DNA of 43,588 bases from a virus: IMG/VR virus record IMGVR_UViG_3300047548_000671, positions 1 through 43,588 of that record. The stretch is one strand, 5' to 3'. Positions within the stretch are counted from its first letter, which is position 1, and the number at the start of each line of letters is the position of its first letter. This document shows positions 24,290 through 33,700 of this stretch, piece by piece. Both the position numbers and the translations under genes were made by a program. The notes beneath the pieces were generated by a model. That model worked only from the letters and a program-made list of their open reading frames with translations. It did no database searches and was not told where the DNA came from.

Positions 24290-24720
24290 TGTACGCACCT
24301 CAATTTCCATATAAAGGTAATCAGATAATTCTATCATCAGATAGAGTTATGTTACATTCTAAGAATGATGCTATATTCTTGTTTGGTAAACAAGCCGTAT
24401 CTTTATCGTCTCCAAAAACAATCAATCTAGATGCAACAGAAAAAATACTGTTGTATTCTACTACAATAGAATTAGGTCCTGATGCTAAAAAGTTTGGTGA
24501 ACCTGTAGTATTAGGTAATAGACTTAATGATCAACTGTATGTTCTTACTAATGCTATATTAACTGCAGGGCAATTATTAAATCAAGCATCAGAAAGCGAT
24601 TTAGGTGCTAGTATGGAATATATAAGAGACGCAGGTAAAATTCTATATAATGCAGCTCAAGACTCAAAAGCATATATAGATAATAGAGCTATTTTATCTC
24701 AAAACACATTTACAAGATAA
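24289..24720 (+). CDS. Spike tip/beta-helix-like baseplate protein
   Basis: This 143-residue protein has short strand repeats in the first 80 residues (NQIILSSDRVMLHSKNDAI, AVSLSSPKTINLDATEKILL, TIELGPDA) with a period of about 10-16. These look like a small beta-helix, as in the C-terminal needle of gp5/VgrG-type spikes. A helical C-terminus follows (LNQASESDLGASMEYIRDAG). The tight overlap with the OB-fold-like gene (one base) supports a joint spike. A trimeric needle is inferred from the family, not shown. Confidence 0.72.
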   Translation: MYAPQFPYKGNQIILSSDRVMLHSKNDAIFLFGKQAVSLSSPKTINLDATEKILLYSTTIELGPDAKKFGEPVVLGNRLNDQLYVLTNAILTAGQLLNQASESDLGASMEYIRDAGKILYNAAQDSKAYIDNRAILSQNTFTR

Positions 24721-26561
24721 TGGAAAAGATTGGAGATAATATAGTAAACTTAGGTGGAGATAAATTAAATATCAATACTACTACGGCTAAAGGCCTAGAA
24801 AAAGTCATTGGTATCATAGCCAGTTTTATTATAAAATCTCAAGACAGTACAAATAAAATTATATACGGAGACCCAAGAAAGAAGTTTAAAAACAAAACAA
24901 ATAATAAAGGCGATGTAAATCAAGCCCTAAATAATGGTCTTTTATATGTTGTAGATACTATAGCCTCAGTTGATTTGTGTAATATCATTAACTATGCACT
25001 ACAACAAATCCCTGGTGGCCAACCTTTTGATCCTACAAAACCACCTCCTACAGATAGTGTTGTAGAAAGATCCAAATGGACTTTGCAGAAAGCAGCTTAC
25101 GATACTCAGATATTCATAGACAATTACTATACTACTTATACTGATTCAAACAATATACAAAGTAGGATTGGTTTATCTGACTTGGTTACTCAGGTAAGTA
25201 TATCATTACAAGAAATAACTTCTACCATTTCAGATGAAAGGTCTAATCCGGTATTATTAAAGTCTTATCCTGAGCTTTCAGTCTTAAACAATTTTATAGA
25301 TAACGCCGTAGGATATTTTAACAAGTATACAAACATAAGATCTATACCTACAGAAGAGGTTCAAAAGATCATATCTTATATAGATAAAACAAGAAATGTT
25401 TGTATAGCTATACAAGGTATAAATTCTCCTGCATCATTAATAAACTTTGCAGATAGCACATTTAATATTGGTATTCAAGAGCAGATTAAAAGAGTAGAAA
25501 AGATAATAAATCCTGCTAGATTAATACCGTTATTAAAATCAATTTTAAAGACTGCTAACAATATAAATAGTATTGGAAGAAAAGTACTAGGATACATAAC
25601 TACTGCAAGAGCTATTATAAGAATAGCCGTTTTACTGTTAAAGGTATTTAAGATAATAATAAAGTTCTTGAAGTCTCTACCTATTCCTTTAACATTTTTG
25701 ACGCTAGGAATAAACTTAATAATCTCTGATGCCCTTCAAGAAAAGATAAATAAATTCGTAGAGAAAACAATAAATAGGTTAAATCAGATTAATGCTGTAT
25801 TAACTTTAATAGTTATATTTGTAACCAATCTATTAGTAGCAATAGACAGAATTATACAAGCTCTTAAGCTTATGCTTATGAATCTAGATGCTTGTAACAA
25901 TACAGACCCCACATTAATAAGAGACATTAATGATACGATAGATAATTTAAATGGTACTAGAAATGAACTGCAGTCTTTTATAGACATATATAATAATAAC
26001 GCTAATCAAGTTAATAAGAAGTTTGGTAAGTACACAATAGAGATAATTACTGAAGAAGTTACTGATGAAGGTATAAATTTAAAGAGAAGATATGGTGTAG
26101 GAATAAGCCCTGAAAATACTGTCGTTGTTCAGTCAACTCCTACATTTGCATCACTAGATCAGATAATAATAAATGAGGTAAAAGTATTATTAGTATCAAA
26201 TGGTTTTGTTGATTCTGATTTGCAATCACTAACTCCTGACCAGATACAGATATTAACAGAATCGTTAAACTATTTAGAAGAAGGGGATATTAATATACAA
26301 GAGATAGAAACATCTATAACAGAAGCTGATTTTAATAGTGGGTTAGATACTGAATTAGGACTAACTGAATTTGTAGATAACTTAGCTGGTGGTAAAGCAT
26401 TGAGAAAAAGAGTTAGAAAGAAAATGCAAAAACGTAGTCAAGAGTTTAAACAAGAATTAAGTGATTCAGATCCTAATGGCAAATATTCTGCATCAATAAT
26501 TAATGTTGCAGACAAATTATCAGGACCTGATCCAGATGCTAAAAAGAAAAATACTAGATAA
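24720..26561 (+). CDS. Large helical structural protein of the baseplate/tail region (hub or tape-measure candidate)
   Basis: This 613-residue protein is mostly helical. A strongly hydrophobic stretch lies at about 290-385 (RAIIRIAVLLLKVFKIIIKF, then PIPLTFLTLGINLIISDAL and LTLIVIFVTNLLVAIDRII). The C-terminus is Lys/Arg-rich and ends in a charged, probably disordered tail. T4 gp29 (tape measure/hub, about 590 residues) and other hub proteins sit in an equivalent place, and tape measures usually carry hydrophobic segments. I cannot confirm homology. It overlaps the spike tip gene by one base and is followed by a 41-base gap with an ATATTTAT motif. Confidence 0.72.
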   Translation: MEKIGDNIVNLGGDKLNINTTTAKGLEKVIGIIASFIIKSQDSTNKIIYGDPRKKFKNKTNNKGDVNQALNNGLLYVVDTIASVDLCNIINYALQQIPGGQPFDPTKPPPTDSVVERSKWTLQKAAYDTQIFIDNYYTTYTDSNNIQSRIGLSDLVTQVSISLQEITSTISDERSNPVLLKSYPELSVLNNFIDNAVGYFNKYTNIRSIPTEEVQKIISYIDKTRNVCIAIQGINSPASLINFADSTFNIGIQEQIKRVEKIINPARLIPLLKSILKTANNINSIGRKVLGYITTARAIIRIAVLLLKVFKIIIKFLKSLPIPLTFLTLGINLIISDALQEKINKFVEKTINRLNQINAVLTLIVIFVTNLLVAIDRIIQALKLMLMNLDACNNTDPTLIRDINDTIDNLNGTRNELQSFIDIYNNNANQVNKKFGKYTIEIITEEVTDEGINLKRRYGVGISPENTVVVQSTPTFASLDQIIINEVKVLLVSNGFVDSDLQSLTPDQIQILTESLNYLEEGDINIQEIETSITEADFNSGLDTELGLTEFVDNLAGGKALRKRVRKKMQKRSQEFKQELSDSDPNGKYSASIINVADKLSGPDPDAKKKNTR

Positions 26562-26589
26562 ACAAACGAAATAAAAAAGTATTAAAATA

Positions 26590-26597
26590 ATATTTAT
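26590..26597 (+). promoter_or_regulatory. Candidate late promoter motif ATATTTAT
   Basis: The plus strand reads ATAATATTTATAAGATATGG in the gap before the ATG at 26603, with 5 bases between motif and ATG. It precedes the gp25/gp6 wedge genes. Confidence 0.45.
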
Positions 26598-26602
26598 AAG
26601 AT

Positions 26603-27043
26603 ATGGGACAAGTAGATGCACTTAGAAAGTTAATCAGAGAAGAACTCAGAGCAGTTCTTAAAGAGGAGCTTCCTAAAATATTAAAGGAAGTAAAATCTCC
26701 TGTTATATCAGACCCTAAAAAGAGTTTACAAGAGCAGGTTAAATCTAAGATACCAGGTACATTGAACACTTCTGTACCAAAGCCTGTTAAGTTTGCAGGA
26801 AATAATCCTTTAGCAGCATTCTTAAATGATACTGCTCAAAGTATGTTAAATGAAGACTTTAATATGACAACAGATAATGTCCATCCAGGTCTTGCATTTC
26901 AACCTAAAGAAGTAAAAGTAGGTAGTGTAGAAGGTATGTTAGGAACAGCTAGACCTAGTTCAAATATAGATGCTGTTCAAATAAATGAGGTTCCAGACTT
27001 TACTGGTCTTATGTCTAAACTAAAAGCGAGAGGTGAAATCTAA
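26603..27043 (+). CDS. Small protein preceding gp25, with Leu/Glu helical N-terminus, unknown
   Basis: This 146-residue protein begins with an amphipathic helix, VDALRKLIREELRAVLKEEL (4-23). The rest is low in regular structure: a Pro/Lys-rich segment, FAGNNPLAAFLNDTAQSML and a C-terminal MSKLKARGEI. Similar short proteins precede gp25 in marine T4-like phages, as I recall. The N-terminal helix resembles the tag seen in the 6-16 kb cluster. It overlaps gp25 by one base (TAATGG) and is therefore in the wedge operon. Confidence 0.78.
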   Translation: MGQVDALRKLIREELRAVLKEELPKILKEVKSPVISDPKKSLQEQVKSKIPGTLNTSVPKPVKFAGNNPLAAFLNDTAQSMLNEDFNMTTDNVHPGLAFQPKEVKVGSVEGMLGTARPSSNIDAVQINEVPDFTGLMSKLKARGEI

Positions 27044-27456
27044 TGGCATACGGATTAAAAAAGATATCGCCACTAGACCTTAAACCTTCAACAGCAATTG
27101 GAGTTAAAATACCATTTCAGGCTCAGAGTGTTTTTACTTCAGTATATACTACAAAAGACCAGTTAAAATATAATATAATAAACTATTTATTAACTGATCC
27201 TAGAGAACTACCTTTTAATCCTAACTTTGGTGCTGGATTAAGAGCTAGGTTGTTTGAACAAATAGATCAGTACACTTTTGAAGATATGAAGCAATCTATA
27301 AGGACTCAGATTGAAAATCAGTTTCCTCAGATTCAAATAACGACATTAGATATAATAGGTAACCCAGATTATAATTCAATAAACATAAAATTTAGTTATA
27401 AGCTATTAAGATCAAACGAAAACGATTCGGTTATATTGACTATACAAAATATGTAA
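27043..27456 (+). CDS. gp25: Baseplate wedge protein, T4 gp25-like
   Basis: This 137-residue protein matches the usual gp25 length (about 130). gp25 joins the wedge to the sheath and templates sheath assembly, and it has a lysozyme-like fold without enzymatic activity. The pattern includes YNIINYLLTDPRELPFNPNF (about 44-63), then GAGLRARLFEQID and a Phe/Pro-rich IENQFPQIQI segment. It begins one base inside the stop of the gene before and ends one base before the gp6 ATG, the same order (25 then 6) as in many contractile tails. Confidence 0.92.
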   Translation: MAYGLKKISPLDLKPSTAIGVKIPFQAQSVFTSVYTTKDQLKYNIINYLLTDPRELPFNPNFGAGLRARLFEQIDQYTFEDMKQSIRTQIENQFPQIQITTLDIIGNPDYNSINIKFSYKLLRSNENDSVILTIQNM

Positions 27457-27457
27457 A

Positions 27458-29314
27458 ATGGCTAATCAGATTGATATAAAGTATTTAAATAAGGATTTTA
27501 GTTCATTTAAAGCAGATTTGATTGAATATGCCAAATCGTATTATCCAACTGTGTATAATGACTTTAGTCAAGCTAGTCCAGGAAGTATGTTCATTGAGAT
27601 GGCTAGCTATGTTGGAGATGTTTTATCGTTCTATTTAGACAATCAACTTCAAGAGACATTTTTACAGTACGCAAAACAGAAGAACAATCTGTATACATTA
27701 GCTTATATGTTAGGTTACAGACCTAAGATAAGTTCAGCCGCTATTGTTAATTTAGACGTATATCAACAAGTTCCTTCTGTAACCTCAGGACCTAATACAA
27801 CTCCGGACTTTAGCTATGCTATGACCCTTTTACAAGGAATGCAAGTAAAGTCTAGTGTTAATAGCTCAACATTATTTTACGTTCCTCAAAAAGTAGATTT
27901 TGCAACCTCATCATCATATGATCCAACAACAGTAGAAGTTTACGCAGTTAATGGGTCTAATGTACCTACAAGCTACTTGTTGAAAAAAACTGTTCAAGCA
28001 ATATCAGGACAGGTTAAAACACAAGACTTTACATTCAGCAATGCTCAAAGGTTTGCTACAATCACTATACAAGATACTTCAATAATATCGATATTAGACG
28101 CTAAAGATTCAAGCGGAAATACATGGTATGAAGTACCGTATTTAGCACAAGATTATATATTAAAACCAGTTCAGAATACGGCTGCTAACTATCCTAGTTT
28201 GTATCAATATTCAAATCAGGTACCATATATGATTCAAAAGCTTCAAGTGCCTAGAAGATTTGTATCTAGGTTCAGAAGTGACGGTATACTTGAAGTTGAG
28301 TTTGGACCTGGTATTAATAGTGTTGCCGATACTGCTATATTACCTAATCCAAATACAGTTAGTGTAGGTTTAACTGGAGGAGGTTTGAGTAGCTTATCTA
28401 GCTCATTTGATCCTACTAATTTTGTAACTACTCAGACTTATGGACTTGCTCCAAAAAATACGACCATTACCTTCCAATATTTAGTTGGAGGTGGATCAGT
28501 ATCTAATGCCTTGTCTAATGAGTTAACTAGTATCGTATCCTATACTGCAACAGGAAATACTACATATCAAAATACATTAGCAGTCAATAACCCAGACCCA
28601 GCTTCAGGTGGTGGTGATGGTGATTCTGTTGAAGAGTTAAGGTTTAATATAGCTAATGAGTTCTCAAGCCAATTAAGGGCGGTTACTCAAGAAGACTATT
28701 TAGCTAGAACTCTTAGCATGCCTGGTCAGTTTGGTAAAGTATCAAAGGCTTATATAACTAAGGATGATGCAACATTCAATAGCTATATGCAAGGAGATGT
28801 TAGTCAGAAAGATCAAGTATTAGTTAGCCTATATGTATTAGGACTAAATACCTTCGGTCAATTAGACTATCCTTCACCAGCTTTACTACAGAACATACAA
28901 ACGTATCTGTCTGAATATAGAATGATGACTGATGCTGTTAATATAAAGCCTGCATACATAATAAACATAGGCTGTAATTTTGATATAGTTATAAGGCCTA
29001 ATTTTAATGGCCAAGATGTAATAGCTAGATGTATTGTTGCATTACAGAACTATTTCAACTTAGGTAATTGGCAAATAAACCAGCCTATTATATTAGGAGA
29101 TATATACTCTCTATTAGACATAGTTGAAGGTGTTCAGACCGTAAAAAATATCAATATAGTAAATAAATCTGGTGAAGCATTAGGCTATTCTAAATACTCT
29201 TATGATATATCAGCAGGTAGTATAAATGGAGTAATCTATCCATCTTTAGATCCATCTATATTTGAGGTTAAGTATCCAAATACAGACATTCAAGGTCGAG
29301 TAGTAACAAATTAA
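27458..29314 (+). CDS. gp6: Baseplate wedge protein, T4 gp6-like (baseplate J family)
   Basis: This is a 618-residue protein, close to T4 gp6 (660). gp6 forms the inner ring of the baseplate together with gp53 and gp25. The N-terminus shows DFSQASPGSMFIEMASYVGD (about 36-55), then a DNQLQETFL helix, typical of the family. The middle has the GDGDSVEELRFNIANEF loop (about 388-404) and a TQEDYLARTLSMPGQ stretch (about 412-426), characteristic of baseplate J-like proteins. The C-terminal domain ends with wedge-like strands. It starts one base after gp25. Confidence 0.92.
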   Translation: MANQIDIKYLNKDFSSFKADLIEYAKSYYPTVYNDFSQASPGSMFIEMASYVGDVLSFYLDNQLQETFLQYAKQKNNLYTLAYMLGYRPKISSAAIVNLDVYQQVPSVTSGPNTTPDFSYAMTLLQGMQVKSSVNSSTLFYVPQKVDFATSSSYDPTTVEVYAVNGSNVPTSYLLKKTVQAISGQVKTQDFTFSNAQRFATITIQDTSIISILDAKDSSGNTWYEVPYLAQDYILKPVQNTAANYPSLYQYSNQVPYMIQKLQVPRRFVSRFRSDGILEVEFGPGINSVADTAILPNPNTVSVGLTGGGLSSLSSSFDPTNFVTTQTYGLAPKNTTITFQYLVGGGSVSNALSNELTSIVSYTATGNTTYQNTLAVNNPDPASGGGDGDSVEELRFNIANEFSSQLRAVTQEDYLARTLSMPGQFGKVSKAYITKDDATFNSYMQGDVSQKDQVLVSLYVLGLNTFGQLDYPSPALLQNIQTYLSEYRMMTDAVNIKPAYIINIGCNFDIVIRPNFNGQDVIARCIVALQNYFNLGNWQINQPIILGDIYSLLDIVEGVQTVKNINIVNKSGEALGYSKYSYDISAGSINGVIYPSLDPSIFEVKYPNTDIQGRVVTN

Positions 29315-29325
29315 AATAAACAGAA

Positions 29326-30429
29326 ATGGCCGTATATAAAATATTCGCTTCAGCAGATGCTTCTCTATACTCTTCAAAACCTGCACTAAATGCTGGTTTA
29401 GATGAAATATTAGAGATAGCAGTTAAAAACAATGAAGCACCTTTAAATAATTTTGTAGATCCGGTACCATCAGAGCCTATTATATCAGATGATCTAAGAA
29501 GGTCTTTGATACTATTCTCTGATTCTGATTTAGCAATATTAAAATCGTATACTACAGGTTCATGGAAGACTTACTTACGCCTGTATTTAGCCAATGCTGA
29601 AAATCTAACAACTAATTACAATCTAGAAGTTAGACAAGTATCTCAGTCTTGGGCAATGGGTACAGGTAAGTTTTTAGACTCACCTGAGACTAGAAACGGT
29701 GTTTGTTGGTATAATACGCAGTCTTTCTATAGTACTACAAGTGATTGGGCAAATGGTTCATATTACCTAACTCCTGGTGGTGGTTCTTGGTCAGGTTCAT
29801 TTGTCACTCAGTCATTTGGCTATGCTGATGATAAAGATATTAACGTAGATGTTAGTACAATAGTTAATAGGTGGTTTAGTGGTTCTGCAAATAACGGCTT
29901 TATATTAAAGCATCCAGATGGTATTGAACAGAATTCAGGTAGCTATATTGCACTAAGTTTCTTCTCAGTTGATACTCATACTATCTATCCTCCAACATTA
30001 GAAATAAGGTGGGATGATAGTTCATATACAACAGGCAGTTTAAATGTACTATCAAACTCTGATAGCGTAATAACATTGTCTAACAATTTAGAGACTTACA
30101 AATACGGAACTCAAAAGTACAAGTTCAAGATTAATGCTAGAGACAAATATCCTGCTAGAGCATTTACAACATCTTCTGTATATTTGACAAATAAAGCTTT
30201 ACCTCAAACATCTTATTGGGCCATTCAAGATGCTAAGACCAATGATATGGTAGTAGATTTTGACACTTCGTATACAAAGATTAGTTGTGACGGAACAAAT
30301 AGTTACTTTAACCTGTATATGAATGGACTTGAGCCAGAAAGATATTATAAGATATTGATTAAAACAGAATTATCTGATGGTGAGATCTATGAAATAGATA
30401 ACAACCTCATATTTAAAATAACTAGATAA
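29326..30429 (+). CDS. Tail/baseplate structural protein with DNRLRE-like domain
   Basis: This 367-residue beta-rich protein has a first domain (1 to about 235) that resembles DNRLRE/carbohydrate-binding-like beta sandwiches: TYLRLYLANAENL, LEVRQVSQSWAMG, DVSTIVNRWFSGS and NGFILKHPDG. The second domain (about 240-367) looks like an extra beta domain ending in a short strand pair. Proteins of this type in T4-like marine phages lie after gp6. They may be outer-baseplate (gp7/gp8-like position) or surface-binding components. It overlaps the next gene by one base. Confidence 0.75.
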   Translation: MAVYKIFASADASLYSSKPALNAGLDEILEIAVKNNEAPLNNFVDPVPSEPIISDDLRRSLILFSDSDLAILKSYTTGSWKTYLRLYLANAENLTTNYNLEVRQVSQSWAMGTGKFLDSPETRNGVCWYNTQSFYSTTSDWANGSYYLTPGGGSWSGSFVTQSFGYADDKDINVDVSTIVNRWFSGSANNGFILKHPDGIEQNSGSYIALSFFSVDTHTIYPPTLEIRWDDSSYTTGSLNVLSNSDSVITLSNNLETYKYGTQKYKFKINARDKYPARAFTTSSVYLTNKALPQTSYWAIQDAKTNDMVVDFDTSYTKISCDGTNSYFNLYMNGLEPERYYKILIKTELSDGEIYEIDNNLIFKITR

Positions 30430-30767
30430 TGGCAAATGTAGATTTAGTAAAAGAAATTTACGGTATAAACACTTATACAAAAGCCATACCTATTCAGTTT
30501 ACAGAGCTAGTAACTCCTACTGAAGAGGCTGCTCCTGATCTAATAACTGTAGATAAGTTCTTCGAGTATTATGATCAGCTTTTCTTTCAAATCCCTGTAG
30601 ATGGAACTATAAACTCTCATACGTATTTGGTAGAAAGAAGTCAACAATATATAGGAGGTTCTGTACTAGATGCTGAGAAACAGGCTTTGATAGAAGAGAT
30701 TAATTCATTAAGGCAACAGCTTTTAGACCTTAATCAAACGTTTACAAATATTAACGATATACTATAA
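30429..30767 (+). CDS. Small structural protein with C-terminal coiled coil, unknown
   Basis: This 112-residue protein has an N-terminal extended part and a FFEYYDQLFFQIP segment. A C-terminal heptad helix follows (AEKQALIEEINSLRQQLLDL, about 80-99), likely oligomeric. It overlaps both neighbours by one base and so is translationally coupled to the big tail gene. It may be an adaptor or a trimerisation chaperone. Confidence 0.75.
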   Translation: MANVDLVKEIYGINTYTKAIPIQFTELVTPTEEAAPDLITVDKFFEYYDQLFFQIPVDGTINSHTYLVERSQQYIGGSVLDAEKQALIEEINSLRQQLLDLNQTFTNINDIL

Positions 30768-33700
30768 TGGAATTAGTCAACATTACATATGCTGGTGAAG
30801 GTGTTCAGAATCAAGACTTATCGCCATTAGATAAACAATTAGTCAATTCAAATTTTATAAACAGTCAATTTGGAGCAGCTAATGATTATCTTGAGCTATA
30901 TATCTATGATGAGAATGGTAACCTGTTAGACTTTGATTATGACGGATCAGACTACTATCCATATATAACTAACAATCCTCAAAACGACACCTATTCAAAC
31001 TTAACACTAGATCCAGAAAAAGATCTTAAGAATAGAGGATTCAATAGAGGCAATTTAAATATCCAATATAACTTTTACAAGAAGCTATTTAACTCTGGGT
31101 TTGGTACTCAATATTGGATAAAAGAAATATCAACCTCAAGAACAGAATTAAAACTAGCATCTCAGGTTTTAAGTACTAGTGCTATAAGAGACGGTTTTGC
31201 TCAATACCAAAGCTATATAAGTAGCAAGAATTACTATCCAGTATTCTATCTGAATTTTGGTTCTAATCAAACAATAATAGCATCAAATGTAGCTTATACA
31301 GAAGATGATTCTGGTGGTTACTTGCTTATAAAACTATATGAGCCTTTACCAGATACGTTTGATCTTAAGACTCAATTGTGGATTATAGACAAGGTAGCCG
31401 AGTCTGTAAGTTTTGATGTTAGTATAACTGTACAAGTAGAAGACGTTCAACAAGATAATAGACTTAGAGGTCCTAACTTCAATATAAAGATAAACAATAA
31501 AACAGGCCAGTCAACTCCATACTATAACTATAGCAATTTATTAACTAGTCCTATAAGTTCATCGTATCAAAAGTTATTGAGTTATTATGAAGATAAATCT
31601 GTAGCTATTAATGTAGACTATAGTGATTTTAGTAACTTTATACACTTCTCAAGCGCTGTTGAAAGAGTTAATAATTTTGTCTATAAGTTAGGACTAATAG
31701 AAAATTATACTAGTCAAATTTATAATCAGTCATTAGTTGCTGGTGGTTCAGGAAATGTTACAATCGTATCTTCTTCAATAGGTGTAGCTCAAAGTGCAAT
31801 CAATAACATTATAGAGAAGTTTGATACGTACGAATACTTTTTGTACTTCCAATCATCTAGTTGGGCATGGCCTAAAAGTAATAGTACTCAGCCATATACT
31901 CTATACTCTGTAACATCATCTCAGGCTAGTAACTTTTTAGGTACAGTTGATACTATTCCTACACCTACTACCCAATCTTTATTATGGTCTGCATCTTATT
32001 ACGATGCTACTAATAAAGATCTACTCCATAACTCTGTACCTCAGTACTTATTAGACGATTCAAACAATCAGCCTTACGTGACTTTCCTTGACATGATAGG
32101 TCAGCACTTTGATAATATTTGGCTCTACTATAAAGATCTATCTAATAGGTATAACAATACAAACAATCCTCAAACAGGCATATCCTTAGACGTTGTTGGA
32201 GACGCATTACGAGGTTTAGGTACTGAATTATATACGAATTCAAATGTATCTGATAACCTATATTATTCATTGTTTGGAATCAATCCAGATGGATCTCTGC
32301 TGCCTCCAACAGGGTCAGAAAAAATAACTGCTATTGGTGGTAAGTACGTTACTTCGAGTTTGAGTACTCTTCCTGCAGATACTATACAAAAAGAGATATA
32401 CAAAAGACTCTATCATAACCTTCCATACTTACTTAAAACAAAAGGTACCGAAAGAGGAATCAAAGCATTGATTAGCACTTTTGGTATACCTGATGACATA
32501 CTTACAGTAAGAGAATTTGGAGGTACATCTATATCTACAGTTGATGGTATATTTGATCTAGATTCATCAGTAAGTAAACTAACAATAGCCACAGGAAGTG
32601 CTGGTATAGTTACAGGTAGTTTGACATTGTCATCTAGCCTACTATCTCCATATACTAGTATTCAATATTATCAAAATACAAATAGGATTAATACAACAGA
32701 TATTGAGGTAGGATTTTCACCGGCTGATACTATCAACAATAATATAACAAGTTCATTAGGTTATTTTAATATAGATCAACTAATAGGAAATCCTTTAGAC
32801 CAGTATTCTGCGTCTTATTCAGGTTTAGAGTCTGTTAAAAACAGTTATTTTGCATCCTATACTCAACGTAGTAGCATTTGGGAATATATAAGACTGATTA
32901 AGTTTTATAACAACTCTCTATTTAAAATGATTAGAGACTTTGTACCTGCAAGAACTAATCTCTCTACAGGTATAATTGTTAAGTCTCACATGTTAGAGAG
33001 AAACAAATATGCTCGTCATGAGCCTGAAGTTTTAATCAATCAGTATTCCCAGTCTATTGATACTGCATTTATATCTGGATCATCAGGAGGTTCTGTTTCA
33101 GGATCCACTTCTTGGTCAGGAAGGATAATGACTATATCAGGATCAGTACCATATAGTAGTAGTCAAGGAGTCGAGAGATTTAATGGTGAGTTTAGTGGGT
33201 CTAATATAGTAGTTACTGATGGTTCTGCATTCTCTCAAAATGAATATTCAAGCCTTCCAGGAACGGCTTCATATTTTACTACATACTCACTAGGTGCATT
33301 ATATCAAAATGTAACTACACCTGTAAGGTCTCAAATATTTTGGGATTTAGATTATTCAGGTAATCAATTACAGCCTGTTAATCTGAATATAATTACAGAA
33401 TCAATTAATAATTCTCAGACAAATAATTACAACACATATACGAATCCAAATAGCCCGTACGCTTATGTACAAGACTATAACTATAATTTACAAAGGTCTA
33501 TAATACCAAGATATAGCGGGTCTTATATATCTAGCAGACTATATAATGTATATACTCAAGGAGATATATCATACGGTAAAACTGCTACAATAGACAAAGG
33601 AAAATATCAGTATGCATATCTTATCGATATATATGGTGCATCACAATTCTTGCCTAACAGATCAAATGCCCAAATAAAGTATCTTATAGATAATGATCAA

